Counted from the stretch's first letter, positions 25,333 through 34,714 are shown. The stretch is 64,000 nucleotides of DNA from Castellaniella sp. (GCF_034675845.1 NZ_JAUCCU010000001.1:1612001-1676000), one strand, 5' to 3'. Translations and numbers: made by a program. Notes: generated by a model from the letters alone, not told the origin.

Positions 25333-25345
25333 ACGCCGAACCGCT

Positions 25346-26230
25346 TTACTGGCCGATTTCGTGGTTGGCCAGGATTTCCAGTGCGCGCACCATGCCGGAA
25401 TGATCCCAGGCTGCGCCGCCGTGGGCCACGCAGGCGTTGAACAGTTCCTGGGCCACGGCCGTGCTGGGCAGCGACATGCCCAGTTGGCGGGCTGTGGTCA
25501 GGGCCAGGTTCAGGTCTTTCTGGTGCAGATTGATGCGGAAGCCCGGATCAAAGGTACGGTTGACCATGCGTTCGCCGTGGACTTCCAGAATCCGCGAGCT
25601 GGCGAAACCGCCCATCAGGGCCTGACGGACCTTGGCGGGATCGGCCCCTGCCTTGGATGCCAGCACCAGGGCTTCGCCCACGGCTTCGATGGTCAGTGCG
25701 ACGATGATCTGGTTGGCGACCTTGGTGGTCTGGCCGTCGCCGTTGCCGCCCACCAGGGTGATGTTCTTGCCCATCAGCTTGAAGATGGATTCGCACTGGT
25801 CGAAGGTGGCCTGATTGCCGCCGATCATGATGGTCAGGCTGGCGGCCTTGGCACCGACTTCGCCGCCGGACACCGGGGCGTCCAGGTATTCGCAGCCCAG
25901 ATCGTTGATCTTCTTGGCGAATTCTTTGGTGGCCACGGGCGAAATCGAGCTCATGTCGATGACGATCTTGCCCTTGGACAGGCCTTCGGCGACGCCGTTT
26001 TCACCGAACAGCACAGCTTCGACGTCCGGGGTGTCGGGCACCATGACGATAATGATGTCGGCGGCCTTGGCGACTTCGGTGCTGCTGGCGACGGCCTTGG
26101 CACCTGCGTCCAGCAGGCTTTGCGGGGTCTTGCCGACCGTGTAGGTGACCAGCGAGTGGCCGCCTTGGATGAGGTTCGCGGCCATGGGGGTGCCCATGAT
26201 GCCCAGACCAATGAAACCGATATTAGCCAT
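25346..26230 (-). CDS. glxR: Tartronate semialdehyde reductase
   Basis: 294 residues, AAGGAG before ATG 26230. A beta-hydroxyacid dehydrogenase: Rossmann motif GFIGLGIMGTPMAANL, substrate motif DAPVSGGEVGAK, catalytic Lys in GQTTKVANQI. It reduces 2-hydroxy-3-oxopropanoate from Gcl or via Hyi to D-glycerate with NAD(P)H. It sits between hyi and the glycerate kinase gene, which settles the choice among family members. Confidence 0.95.
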   Translation of the reverse strand: MANIGFIGLGIMGTPMAANLIQGGHSLVTYTVGKTPQSLLDAGAKAVASSTEVAKAADIIIVMVPDTPDVEAVLFGENGVAEGLSKGKIVIDMSSISPVATKEFAKKINDLGCEYLDAPVSGGEVGAKAASLTIMIGGNQATFDQCESIFKLMGKNITLVGGNGDGQTTKVANQIIVALTIEAVGEALVLASKAGADPAKVRQALMGGFASSRILEVHGERMVNRTFDPGFRINLHQKDLNLALTTARQLGMSLPSTAVAQELFNACVAHGGAAWDHSGMVRALEILANHEIGQ

Positions 26231-26257
26231 GAGTGTTCTCCTTGTGGGTATTGAGTA

Positions 26258-27031
26258 TTAAGCCAATGCCTTGATCCAGCCCAGACCGTCTTCGGTGCGG
26301 GCAGCGGGCTTGTATTCGCAGCCGATCCAACCGTCGTAGCCGGTCTGATCGATGTGGCGAAACAGCCATTGGTAGTTGATTTCGCCGGTGCCGGGTTCGT
26401 TGCGCCCGGGGTTGTCGGCCAGTTGGATGTGGCCGATGGACTTCAGCTGTTTGCTGATGGTGTTGGCCAGTTCGCCTTCCATGCGCTGGGCATGGTAGAT
26501 GTCGTATTGCACGTGCAGGTTATCGGACCCGACTTCGGCAATGATGGCCAGAGCCTGATTGGTGGTGCTGAGGAAAAACCCGGGGATGTCGAAGGTGTTG
26601 ATGGGCTCGATCAGCAGGCGGATATTGGCTTTTTTCAGCTCGGCGGCAGCGTAGCGCAGGTTGTCGACAAAGGTCTTGTGCGCGGTGGCCTGGTCTGTCC
26701 CTGCCGGGATTTTCCCCGCCAGGCAGTTGACCTGGGGGCAGCCCAGCGCCTGGGCGTATTCGATGGCCTGGGCCACGCCTTGTTTGAATTCCTGGACCCG
26801 ATCCGGGTGGCAGGCGATGCCGCGTTCACCGGCTTCCCAGTCGCCAGGCAGGTTGTGCAGGACTTGCGCCAGGTTGTTGTCCTTCAGGCGCTGGACCAGG
26901 TCTTCTTTGGCATAGGCGTAGGGGAACAGGTATTCGACGCCTTGGAAGCCAGCCTTGGCGGCGGCCGCAAAACGGTCGAGAAAGTCGATCTCGGTAAACA
27001 GCATCGAGAGGTTGGCAGCAAATTTTGGCAT
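26258..27031 (-). CDS. hyi: Hydroxypyruvate isomerase
   Basis: 257 residues, CGGAG before ATG 27031. A TIM-barrel AP-endonuclease-2-like isomerase with LLIEPINTFDIPGFFLST, VQYDIYHAQRMEGEL and WIGCEYKPAARTEDGL, which supply the metal-binding acids and histidine. It interconverts hydroxypyruvate and tartronate semialdehyde. The gcl-hyi-glxR order is the common arrangement. Confidence 0.95.
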   Translation of the reverse strand: MPKFAANLSMLFTEIDFLDRFAAAAKAGFQGVEYLFPYAYAKEDLVQRLKDNNLAQVLHNLPGDWEAGERGIACHPDRVQEFKQGVAQAIEYAQALGCPQVNCLAGKIPAGTDQATAHKTFVDNLRYAAAELKKANIRLLIEPINTFDIPGFFLSTTNQALAIIAEVGSDNLHVQYDIYHAQRMEGELANTISKQLKSIGHIQLADNPGRNEPGTGEINYQWLFRHIDQTGYDGWIGCEYKPAARTEDGLGWIKALA

Positions 27032-27051
27032 GTGATGACTCCGTATGTTCT

Positions 27052-27125
27052 AAAGCCCGGCTTGTCGCGGGTTCTCGTTGCCGGGGGCAGGCGAGAGGGG
27101 CTGGGGCGACAAGTCGGCGGGCTTT
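27052..27125 (-). other. Long interrupted hairpin between gcl and hyi
   Basis: AAAGCCCG (27052-27059) plus CTTGTCGC (27061-27068) pair with GCGACAAG (27106-27113) plus CGGGCTTT (27118-27125), with a small asymmetric bulge and a partly structured inner loop. It begins 8 bp after the gcl stop and lacks a U-tract, so a role in mRNA end protection or partial attenuation is more likely than simple termination. Confidence 0.55.
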
Positions 27126-27133
27126 GAAGTGCC

Positions 27134-28915
27134 TTAATCCAACAAGGTGAGGGCGGTGGGGGCGTCTTCGCCGCGTTCGGCCATTTCCTCGAACTCGTTG
27201 ACCGCGTTGATGTCGTTGCCCATGGAGATATTGGTGACGCGCTCCAGGATGAACTCAACCACGACGGGCACCTTGAATTCCTGAATCCAGGCACGGGCCT
27301 GCGCAATGGCGGGCTGGATGTCTTCAACCTTTTTCACCCGGATGGCCTTGCAGCCCAGACCCTCGGCGACCTTGACGTGATCCACGCCGTAGCCTTCGGT
27401 TTCCGGCGAGTTGATGTTGTCGAACGCCAGCTGCACGCAGTAGTCCATATCGAAGCCGCGCTGCGACTGACGGATCAGACCCAGGTAGGCATTGTTCACT
27501 ACGACATGGATATAGGGCAGCTTGAATTGCGCGCCGACGGCCAGTTCTTCGATCATGAACTGGAAGTCGTAATCGCCTGACAGCGCGACGATTTCGTCGC
27601 CGGTGTTGGCGGCAACCACGCCCAGGGTGGCCGGGACGGTCCAGCCCAGGGGGCCGGCCTGGCCCGCATTGATCCAGCGGCGCGGGCCGTAGACGTGCAG
27701 CAACTGGGCAGCGGCGATCTGCGACAGACCAATGGTGGTGACGTAGCGCGTGTTACGGCCAAAGGCTTTGTTCATTTCCTCGTAGACACGTTGCGGCTTC
27801 AGGGGCACCTGATCGAAGTGGGTCTTGCGCTGCATGGACTTTTCGCCCTTGCGGTGACGGCATTCCTGCGCCCAGGTGCTGCGGTCGCGCAGTTGGCCAG
27901 CAGCCTTCAGTCGCTTGGCTTCTTCGATCATCAGGGCCAGGGCTACGCCGGCGTCCGAAGCGATGCCGAAATCCGGGCCGAAGACCTTGCCGATCTGGGT
28001 GGGGTCGACATCGATGTGCACAAAGGTGCGGCCTTCGGTATAGACGGGGGTAGAACCGGTGTGGCGGTTGGCCCAACGGTTGCCGATGCCCATGACGAAG
28101 TCCGACGCCAGCATGCTGGCGTTGCCGTAGCGATGGGAAGTCTGCAGGCCTACCATGCCGGCCATCAGGGGGTGGTCGTCGGGGATGACGCCCCAGCCCA
28201 TCAGGGTGGGGATCACCGGCACGCCGGTGAGTTCCGCGAACTCTTGCAGCAGATCGGAAGCATCGGCGCTGAAGATGCCGCCACCGGCCACCAGCAGCGG
28301 GCGCTCGGCGGCATTCAGCATGGCCACGGCCTTGGCGGCCTGCGCCGGCGTGGCGGATGGCTTGTAGACGGACAGGGGTTCGTAGGTGTCGATGTCGAAT
28401 TCGATTTCGGCCATCTGCACATCGAAGGGCAGGTCGACCAGCACGGGGCCGGGACGGCCGGAGCGCATGATGTGGAAAGCCTGCTGCAGAATGCGCGGCA
28501 CCAGTTCCGGTTCGCGCGCCATCACGGCCCATTTGGTGACGGGCTTGGCGATGGTCTCGATATCCACGGCCTGGAAGCTTTCCTTGTGCAGCTGCGAACG
28601 CGGCGCCTGACCGGTGATGCACAGAATGGGGATGGAGTCGCCCAGTGCCGAGTACAGGCCGGTGATCATGTCGGTGCCTGCGGGGCCGGAGGTGCCCAGG
28701 CAGACGCCGATGTTGCCGGGTTGGGCGCGGGTATAGCCTTCGGCCATGTGCGAAGCGCCTTCGACGTGGCGCGCGAGCACATGGTGGAAGCCGCCGTTTT
28801 TGCGCAGCGCGGAATACAGGGGGTTGATAGCAGCGCCGGGCACGCCGAACAGGGTGGTGATGCCTTCTTTTTGCAGGACAGCGGCGGCGGCGTCTACTGC
28901 TCTCATTCGAGCCAT
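27134..28915 (-). CDS. gcl: Glyoxylate carboligase (tartronate-semialdehyde synthase)
   Basis: 593 residues, the E. coli Gcl length; AAGGAG precedes ATG 28915, while the longer open frame upstream has no support. A TPP/FAD enzyme that joins two glyoxylates with loss of CO2. The usual catalytic Glu of TPP enzymes is Val here (LARHVEGASHMAEGY), a hallmark of Gcl. GTSGPAGTDMITG and the TPP motif around LSGDYDFQFMIEEL fit. First gene of the minus-strand block, divergent from a LysR gene. Confidence 0.97.
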   Translation of the reverse strand: MARMRAVDAAAAVLQKEGITTLFGVPGAAINPLYSALRKNGGFHHVLARHVEGASHMAEGYTRAQPGNIGVCLGTSGPAGTDMITGLYSALGDSIPILCITGQAPRSQLHKESFQAVDIETIAKPVTKWAVMAREPELVPRILQQAFHIMRSGRPGPVLVDLPFDVQMAEIEFDIDTYEPLSVYKPSATPAQAAKAVAMLNAAERPLLVAGGGIFSADASDLLQEFAELTGVPVIPTLMGWGVIPDDHPLMAGMVGLQTSHRYGNASMLASDFVMGIGNRWANRHTGSTPVYTEGRTFVHIDVDPTQIGKVFGPDFGIASDAGVALALMIEEAKRLKAAGQLRDRSTWAQECRHRKGEKSMQRKTHFDQVPLKPQRVYEEMNKAFGRNTRYVTTIGLSQIAAAQLLHVYGPRRWINAGQAGPLGWTVPATLGVVAANTGDEIVALSGDYDFQFMIEELAVGAQFKLPYIHVVVNNAYLGLIRQSQRGFDMDYCVQLAFDNINSPETEGYGVDHVKVAEGLGCKAIRVKKVEDIQPAIAQARAWIQEFKVPVVVEFILERVTNISMGNDINAVNEFEEMAERGEDAPTALTLLD

Positions 28916-29079
28916 GTGGATACTCCTTGATGGATAGTGATGAATGTTGGTGTTCTCAAATCCGTCGTGGCGGACCAATGGGGTATTGGCACTGGCGCCG
29001 GATCGGGGATTTCTGTGATTGGGACCAGAATAAGTCTTGTGGCGATGGGCGGGAATCCCTGAAAACCTCATTTCTATAG

Positions 29080-29092
29080 ATACTAAAAGTAT
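29080..29092. promoter_or_regulatory. Candidate LysR-type site in the gcl-lysR divergent region
   Basis: ATACT-AAA-AGTAT is an interrupted palindrome of the T-N11-A class in an AT-rich patch between gcl and the divergent regulator gene. The role is inferred from position. Confidence 0.45.
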
Positions 29093-29204
29093 TGAATAAG
29101 GAAAAACTAAGGTAGAATTTTTCTAGGCTCAAGCAGGGTTGGATACAGCAACCTATCTTGATGTCTATGGGGTTTCGGGCTTTTTTCAGGGATTGGAGGT
29201 CAAG

Positions 29205-30125
29205 GTGGGGCGCTATACAGACATCAGCAGTTTTGTATTGATTGCCGAAAAAGGCAGTTTTGCGGCGGCAGCCCTGATCGAACAGGTGACGCCGGTGGTC
29301 ATGGGCCGCCGCTTGACGGCCCTGGAAAAACGCCTGGGCGTGCAATTGATGCACCGTTCCACCCGGGGGCTGGTGCTGACGGAACTGGGTGAACGCTACC
29401 TGGAACAATGTCAGCAACTGATTCAGGACTTTGACAATGCCGATGCCAGCATCACGGCGCGCCGTCGCAGCCTCAGTGGCCATCTGGTGGTGTCGGCGCC
29501 AGCCTCGTTCGGGCGTCAGCATGTGGCGCCGCATGCGCTGTCGTTTCGGACTCGCTATCCAAGCCTGGCACTGTCTTTCAATTTCACCGACAGCGTGGTG
29601 GATCTGGTGCGCGAGGGCTATGACATGGCGATCCGCATCGGCGAAGTCACCGATCCAAACTATGTAGCAGTGCGCTTGTTCCCCAATCGCCGGGTGGTGT
29701 GCGGCACGCCGGCCTATTTTGATTCGCATGGGGTGCCGCGTGTGCCCGAAGACCTGGTGCGGCATAACTGTCTGGCGTTCAATCTGCAGGGTGGCCAGCA
29801 TCGCGGCTGGACGTTTGTGCGGGACGGCAAGCCCTTTGCTGTGCGGGTGCGCGGCGATCTGGCCTGCAACGATGGCGAATTGCTATATCAATGGGTGCAG
29901 CAGGGGCTGGGGATAGGCTGGCGCTCTACCTGGGAAATCCAGCGTGAACTGAAGCGCGGCGAATTGGTGACGGTGCTGGACGAATACGCGCTGCCGGCCT
30001 ATGACATCCAGGCGGTCTACCCGCAGCAGCGCTACTTGCCGGCCAAGGTACGTTATTTCATCGATGACCTGAGAAACCATTATCATGAACCTGCTTACTG
30101 GGAAGGACAGAGAACATCCACATGA
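29205..30125 (+). CDS. LysR-family regulator divergent from gcl
   Basis: 306 residues. GTG 29205 was chosen because GGAGG lies 5 bases upstream and it places the helix-turn-helix at the usual distance (DISSFVLIAEKGSFAAAALI, RRLTALEKRLGVQLMHRSTRG). A periplasmic-binding-like effector domain follows. It probably controls the gcl operon in response to a glyoxylate-pathway metabolite. The LysR helix is atypical in GRRLTALEKRLG after TPVVM. Its stop overlaps the next gene by 4 bp. Confidence 0.9.
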   Translation: MGRYTDISSFVLIAEKGSFAAAALIEQVTPVVMGRRLTALEKRLGVQLMHRSTRGLVLTELGERYLEQCQQLIQDFDNADASITARRRSLSGHLVVSAPASFGRQHVAPHALSFRTRYPSLALSFNFTDSVVDLVREGYDMAIRIGEVTDPNYVAVRLFPNRRVVCGTPAYFDSHGVPRVPEDLVRHNCLAFNLQGGQHRGWTFVRDGKPFAVRVRGDLACNDGELLYQWVQQGLGIGWRSTWEIQRELKRGELVTVLDEYALPAYDIQAVYPQQRYLPAKVRYFIDDLRNHYHEPAYWEGQRTST

Positions 30126-31099
30126 CTGATAAAACGACGCGGGCGGCGGCGGGCCAAGACTCCTCCGCGACGCCTGCGGACAAGCAGGTTTCCCACCCTT
30201 CCGGCCAGACGATCCCGGCCCAGGAAGCCGCCATGGCCCGGCGCAACGAGCGTCTGGCCTTGATGGCTCTGGCGGGTATGGCGCTGGGCTGGGGCTATAA
30301 CTGGGTGGTGATGAAATCGGTACTGGCGTATGTGGGCCCGTTCGATTTTTCCGCGCTGCGCACCTTGCTGGGGGCGCTGGCCCTGATGGGGGTGTTGCTG
30401 GCGCTGCGCAAGCCCATGCGCATCCGCGCCTGGCCCAGGGTGCTGCTGCTGGGGATTTTACAGACGGGGGTGTTTTCGGCCCTGATTCAGCTGGCCCTGC
30501 TGAACGGCGGGGCGGGCAAGACATCCATCCTGGTCTATACCATGCCCTTTTGGGTGATTCCCATGGCCTGGTTCGCCTTTGGCGAGCGCATCCGGGGCTG
30601 GCAGTGGCTGGCGCTGTTGCTGGCCGCCGGCGGGCTGACGCTGATCCTGGAACCCTGGGGCCGACATGAGGATTTTTCCAGCGAACTGTTGGCGGTGGGG
30701 GCGGGCCTGTGCTGGGCGCTGGCCACGGTGGTAGCCAAATGGATCAAGCGCGACTATCCCATGGATGCCCTGCCGCTGACGGCCTGGCAGATGCTGCTTG
30801 GGGCCTTATTTCTGTGCCTGGCGGCCTGGGTGGTCCCCGAAAAGCCCATCGACCCGACGCCCTATTTCTATGGGGCCTTGTTTTACAACGCCGTGATCGC
30901 CACGGCGCTGGCCTGGTTTTTATGGCTGTTTGCCCTGCAGCACCTGACTGCCGGGGTGGCCGGCATGTCGTCCCTGGGGGTGCCTGTGGTCGGGGTGCTG
31001 GCCGGCTGGCTGCAATTGGGTGAACAGCCCGGTGTTCTGGAACTGGCCGGGATGCTGTTGATTGCCGTGGCGTTGGTGGTGATCAGCTTAAGGCGGTGA
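30122..31099 (+). CDS. EamA-domain (DMT superfamily) transporter
   Basis: 325 residues: a ~37-residue polar N-terminus, then about ten membrane helices in two EamA repeats (MALGWGYNWVVMKSVLAYVGP; GLCWALATVVAKW ... SSLGVPVVGVLAGWLQLGE). ATG 30122 overlaps the LysR stop (ATGA), so the two are co-translated. Export of a small metabolite is likely; the substrate is unknown. Confidence 0.85.
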   Translation: MTDKTTRAAAGQDSSATPADKQVSHPSGQTIPAQEAAMARRNERLALMALAGMALGWGYNWVVMKSVLAYVGPFDFSALRTLLGALALMGVLLALRKPMRIRAWPRVLLLGILQTGVFSALIQLALLNGGAGKTSILVYTMPFWVIPMAWFAFGERIRGWQWLALLLAAGGLTLILEPWGRHEDFSSELLAVGAGLCWALATVVAKWIKRDYPMDALPLTAWQMLLGALFLCLAAWVVPEKPIDPTPYFYGALFYNAVIATALAWFLWLFALQHLTAGVAGMSSLGVPVVGVLAGWLQLGEQPGVLELAGMLLIAVALVVISLRR

Positions 31100-31612
31100 T
31101 CAGGCCAGCGCCGGAATGACGCTGGCGGCTTCCATTTGCACGATGTCGCAGTTGTCGCCGGGGCCTGCGCGGTCAATGATCAGGAAGTCCGAGACGGCAT
31201 CCAGGCCCAATAATGGGTGATGCCAGACCCCGCGGGCATAGTTGACCCCCTGGTCGCCCTGGCACAGAAATACGCGTAGATCGCCGACCGTGGGGGTGGT
31301 GTCGGCCTTGGCCACTACCACCAGATAGGGGCGTCCGGACACGGGGATAAAGGCCTGGCTGGCCTTTGGGTGGCGTTCCATCATGGTCACGGTAAAGGGC
31401 AGGGTGCGCGGCTTGCCCCGGAAGATCGAGACAATCGCACGGCCATCGGCGCCTGGGTCGATATCGGCCAGATCGTGATAGCGCTCGGTGTTGCCTTCGT
31501 TGATGGTGAAGTGCTTGGCTGCGTCATCGGCCTGGATCACGTCGCCGAAAGGCGCAAAGGCTTCGCGCGACAAGGGTTCGATGGTGAGCTGGATGAGATT
31601 GCCGGAAGTCAT
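31100..31612 (-). CDS. allA: Ureidoglycolate lyase
   Basis: 170 residues, AAAGGA before ATG 31612. Family features: IEPLSREAFAPFGDVIQ, FTINEGNTERYHDLA, FTVTMMERHPKASQAFIP and GVNYARGVWHHPLLGL. It splits ureidoglycolate to glyoxylate and urea, directly feeding gcl and glcB in this window. Its stop abuts the stop of the transporter on the other strand. Confidence 0.95.
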   Translation of the reverse strand: MTSGNLIQLTIEPLSREAFAPFGDVIQADDAAKHFTINEGNTERYHDLADIDPGADGRAIVSIFRGKPRTLPFTVTMMERHPKASQAFIPVSGRPYLVVVAKADTTPTVGDLRVFLCQGDQGVNYARGVWHHPLLGLDAVSDFLIIDRAGPGDNCDIVQMEAASVIPALA

Positions 31613-31628
31613 GGTGGTCCTTTAAGGT

Positions 31629-32156
31629 TTAAGCAAACTGGGCGTCCAGGCGAAACCGCGCGATCTGGGCGATTTGATCCAGGCAGGTGGCCAGTTCGGT
31701 ATCCCGGTCATTTTGCAGCCGATCTTCGATGGCGTCCATGATCTGGTAGCGGTTGCGGCCCTTGACGGCAATCACAAAGGGAAAACCAAAGCCTTGCTGG
31801 TAGCGGGCATTCAGGCTGCGCAGGCGTTCAAGCTCGTCGGCGCTGCATTGATCCAGCCCCGCGCCGCGTTGCTCGCCGGTGGATGCCTGGGTCAGGGTGC
31901 CTGCGGCGGCTTCCTTGCCGGCGAGTTCCGGGTGGGCCGTAATCAGGGCCAGTTGTTCGTCCAGGGATGCTTGTTGCACCACCTGCACCATGGCTTGGTG
32001 TAGAGCGTCTACGTCGGCAAAAGGCCGGGCAGCCCAGGCGCGTTCTGGAATCCAGGGCGAGTGTTCGAAGATATCCCCGAGCGTGCGGGAGAAATCGGAC
32101 TGGGACAGGGAGGAAAGTTCGTTCAGGGTCATGGCAAAAGTCATTGAGTGCATCAT
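31629..32156 (-). CDS. uraD: OHCU decarboxylase
   Basis: 175 residues; further in-frame ATGs at 32144 and 32132 are possible starts, none with a clear ribosome-binding site. It converts 2-oxo-4-hydroxy-4-carboxy-5-ureidoimidazoline to S-allantoin. Typical are FEHSPWIPERAW, ALITAHPELAGKEAA, RLRSLNARYQQGFGFPFV and AVKGRNRYQIMDA. It is 16 bp upstream of allA, in one operon. Confidence 0.95.
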   Translation of the reverse strand: MMHSMTFAMTLNELSSLSQSDFSRTLGDIFEHSPWIPERAWAARPFADVDALHQAMVQVVQQASLDEQLALITAHPELAGKEAAAGTLTQASTGEQRGAGLDQCSADELERLRSLNARYQQGFGFPFVIAVKGRNRYQIMDAIEDRLQNDRDTELATCLDQIAQIARFRLDAQFA

Positions 32157-32204
32157 GAGGGAAAGTCTACGGGGTATCCGAGGTCAAAAGAAGGGTGCAA
32201 CAAC

Positions 32205-32220
32205 GTATAAGTGGTATAAG
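32205..32220. promoter_or_regulatory. Direct repeat in the uraD-lysR divergent gap
   Basis: GTATAAG is repeated after two bases (32205-32211 and 32214-32220) in the 99-bp divergent gap. It may be a regulator site or part of a -10 region. Confidence 0.3.
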
Positions 32221-32255
32221 CTTGGGCGCATTCATGCCTGAAGGAGCCCATCATC

Positions 32256-33191
32256 ATGGCCACACGACGCAGCACCGCCGCATTGGACACTTATTTGCTG
32301 AAAGTGTTTTGTATCTTGATGGCCGAACGCAGTGTTTCGCGCACTGCGCTCAAGCTCAATCAGTCACAGCCTGCCATCAGCGTGGCCTTGAAAAACCTGC
32401 GCCTGATATTCCAGGACCCGCTGCTGGTACGCGAAAAAGGCGGCATGGTGCCGACGGATCGGGCCCAGGCAATTCTGGAACACGCCAAGGCCGCCCTGGA
32501 ATCGATCGATTTGATGCTGGAAGCCGATGAAGGTTTTGCGCCCGATAGCAGCCGCCAGGTGTTTCGCATCGGTTCGCCGGATTACCTGGCGCCGGCCTTT
32601 GCGGCATCTGTGGTGGCGCGGTTCCGGCGCGAGGCCCCGCATGCGCGGCTGGTGCTGCATGCGCTGGGCCCCGATTTCGATTTTGAGCAATCGCTGGCCG
32701 AGGGCAATCTGGATGTGGTGATCGGCAACTGGCCCGAGCCGCCCGACCGCATGCATCTGTCGGTCTTGCTGGAAGATCCGATTGTCTGCCTGATGTCGGT
32801 GGATCATCCCTTGGCTTCGCGGCGACTGACGGTGGATGATTTTCGGCGCTTGCAGCATGTGGTGCCGACGCCGTACTCCATGACGCAGCGCGGCATGATT
32901 GACACCGAACTGACGTCCCTGCGGATTCAGCGCGAAGAATGCGTCGAGGCGCAGTCCTTCATGCTGGCGCCGTATCTGTTGCCGGGCACCGATCTGGTTT
33001 TCACCACGACCCGGCATTTTGCGCGCTATTACGCAGGCCTGCTGCCCTTGGCGATTGTCGATTCGCCGATCGATTTTCCGCCGATGCGGTTTTACCAGCT
33101 GTGGCATCCTCGCAATCATCATGCGTCTTCTCATCAGTGGTTAAGACACCTGCTGGGGGATTGCGGCCGGGCCATGCAGGCCCCGGCCTGA
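32256..33191 (+). CDS. LysR-family regulator, probably of purine catabolism
   Basis: 311 residues, AAGGAG upstream. The HTH is in LMAERSVSRTALKLNQSQPAISVALKNL, followed by an effector domain (FRIGSPDYLAPAFAA, LAEGNLDVVIGNWPEPP). It is a clear paralogue of the regulator at 34760-35710, sharing the DPxLVRxKxGMVPT and FPPMRFYxLWH blocks. It is divergent from uraD-allA, which it likely controls. Confidence 0.92.
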   Translation: MATRRSTAALDTYLLKVFCILMAERSVSRTALKLNQSQPAISVALKNLRLIFQDPLLVREKGGMVPTDRAQAILEHAKAALESIDLMLEADEGFAPDSSRQVFRIGSPDYLAPAFAASVVARFRREAPHARLVLHALGPDFDFEQSLAEGNLDVVIGNWPEPPDRMHLSVLLEDPIVCLMSVDHPLASRRLTVDDFRRLQHVVPTPYSMTQRGMIDTELTSLRIQREECVEAQSFMLAPYLLPGTDLVFTTTRHFARYYAGLLPLAIVDSPIDFPPMRFYQLWHPRNHHASSHQWLRHLLGDCGRAMQAPA

Positions 33192-33197
33192 CCGGGT

Positions 33198-34589
33198 TTA
33201 GATGGCCCAGCCGCCCAGATAGAACACACCCAGCGCAATGGCAATCGCCACGGTGCCGACGTTCAGCTTGCGCCATTCGCCAGCGAATATCCGGCCAATC
33301 ACCAGGGTGGTGAAGCCCAGCATGATGCCGGTGACGATGTTGCAGGTCAGCACGATGAAGACGGCGCAAACCATGCCGGCCATGGTATCCACGGTGTCGT
33401 CCATGCGCAGGTGGCGCACGCCGCCCAGCATCAGCAGGCCGACGTACATCAGGGCAGGTGCCGTGGCGTAGGCAGGCACCAGGCCAGCCAGGGGCGACAG
33501 GAAAATCAGCGCCAGAAAGCCCAATCCCACGATGGTGGCGGTCAGGCCGGTTTTACCGCCGGCGGCGGTGCCGGCTGCGGATTCGATATACGCAGCTGCA
33601 GGTGCGCCACCCAGGCCGGCCGACACGATGGAGCTGACCGAGTCCGCCGTCAGGGCGCGCCCGCCATTGATGATCTGGCCGTTATCATCCAGTTGCCCGG
33701 CCTGGCCGGCCACGGCGCGGATGGTGCCGGTGGCGTCGAACACCGCCGTCATGACCAGGGCAAGCACGCTGGGGATGACCAGGGCGTTCAGCGCCCCGCC
33801 CACATCCATGGCGCCGATCAGCGAGGTTTCGCCGCTGAAGGACGGCAGGGCGAACAGGCCGTTGAAGACCACGGCGGGGTCCCAGATCAGGCCGACCACC
33901 GACAGGGCCAGGATGACCACCAGGATGCCGCCCGGCACGCGGCGACGTTCCAGGCCGAAGATTGCGGCCAGGCCCACGACGGACAGGATTGCCGGCATGG
34001 CGGTGATGGTGCCCAGGGACACGGGCAGGCCGGGACCGGGGTTTTTCGTGACCAGGCCGACTTCGTTTGCGGCAATCAGCAGCAGGAACAGGCCGATGCC
34101 GATGCCGGTGCCGTGCGCGATGCCGATGGGCAGGTTGCGCAGTATCCAGGTCCGGATGCCGGTGACCGAAATCCCCGTGAAAATAATCCCCATCAGGAAA
34201 ATGGCGCCCAGGGCCACGGCGGGGGACAGGCCCTGACCCAGCACCAGGTCAAAGGCCGTAAAGGCAGTCAGAGAAATCGCGCAGCCGACGGCAATCGGAA
34301 GATTGGCCCACAGCCCCATCAGCAGAGAGCCGAAGGCGCTGGTCAGGCAGACCGCAATGAACACGGACGAGGTATCGAATCCGGCCTTGCCCAGCATGGC
34401 GGGCACGACAAACACGGAATAGACCATGGCCAGGAAGGTGGTCAGGCCGGCCAGGGTTTCCTGGCGTACGTTGGTGCCACGGGCATGCAACTGAAAGCGC
34501 TGTTCCAGCCAGCCGGTGGGGGTGGGGGCATGTATTGGGGATGCAATGGGGTCGAACCCCGCAGGCAATACGGTTTCCTGCTCGCTCAT
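33198..34589 (-). CDS. NCS2-family purine permease (AzgA/GhxP type)
   Basis: 463 residues, about 12-14 membrane segments; GGAGA precedes ATG 34589. It belongs to the AzgA-like branch for hypoxanthine, guanine or adenine: RQETLAGLTTFLAMVYSVFV, GIAHGTGIGIGLFLLLIA, VFDATGTIRAVAGQAG and GAPAAAYIESAAGTAAGGKTG. Import of guanine or hypoxanthine would supply the neighbouring guaD and xdh products. Converges on the LysR gene before it. Confidence 0.92.
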   Translation of the reverse strand: MSEQETVLPAGFDPIASPIHAPTPTGWLEQRFQLHARGTNVRQETLAGLTTFLAMVYSVFVVPAMLGKAGFDTSSVFIAVCLTSAFGSLLMGLWANLPIAVGCAISLTAFTAFDLVLGQGLSPAVALGAIFLMGIIFTGISVTGIRTWILRNLPIGIAHGTGIGIGLFLLLIAANEVGLVTKNPGPGLPVSLGTITAMPAILSVVGLAAIFGLERRRVPGGILVVILALSVVGLIWDPAVVFNGLFALPSFSGETSLIGAMDVGGALNALVIPSVLALVMTAVFDATGTIRAVAGQAGQLDDNGQIINGGRALTADSVSSIVSAGLGGAPAAAYIESAAGTAAGGKTGLTATIVGLGFLALIFLSPLAGLVPAYATAPALMYVGLLMLGGVRHLRMDDTVDTMAGMVCAVFIVLTCNIVTGIMLGFTTLVIGRIFAGEWRKLNVGTVAIAIALGVFYLGGWAI

Positions 34590-34714
34590 GAGCCTTGTCT
34601 CCAGAAGATAACCGGCTCGTGGGCCGATCTTTATGATGTCGATGCACGATCAGGAATTGATCGGCTTAAATTATTCTAGGGACAAGGTTTTGCGCTGTGC
34701 GCCGTGCCGGGTGA

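Noticed and set aside
33411..34679. 422-codon plus-strand frame
   Set aside because: Antisense to the NCS2 permease; composition (Gly, Gln, His, Asp) is the shadow of a membrane protein.
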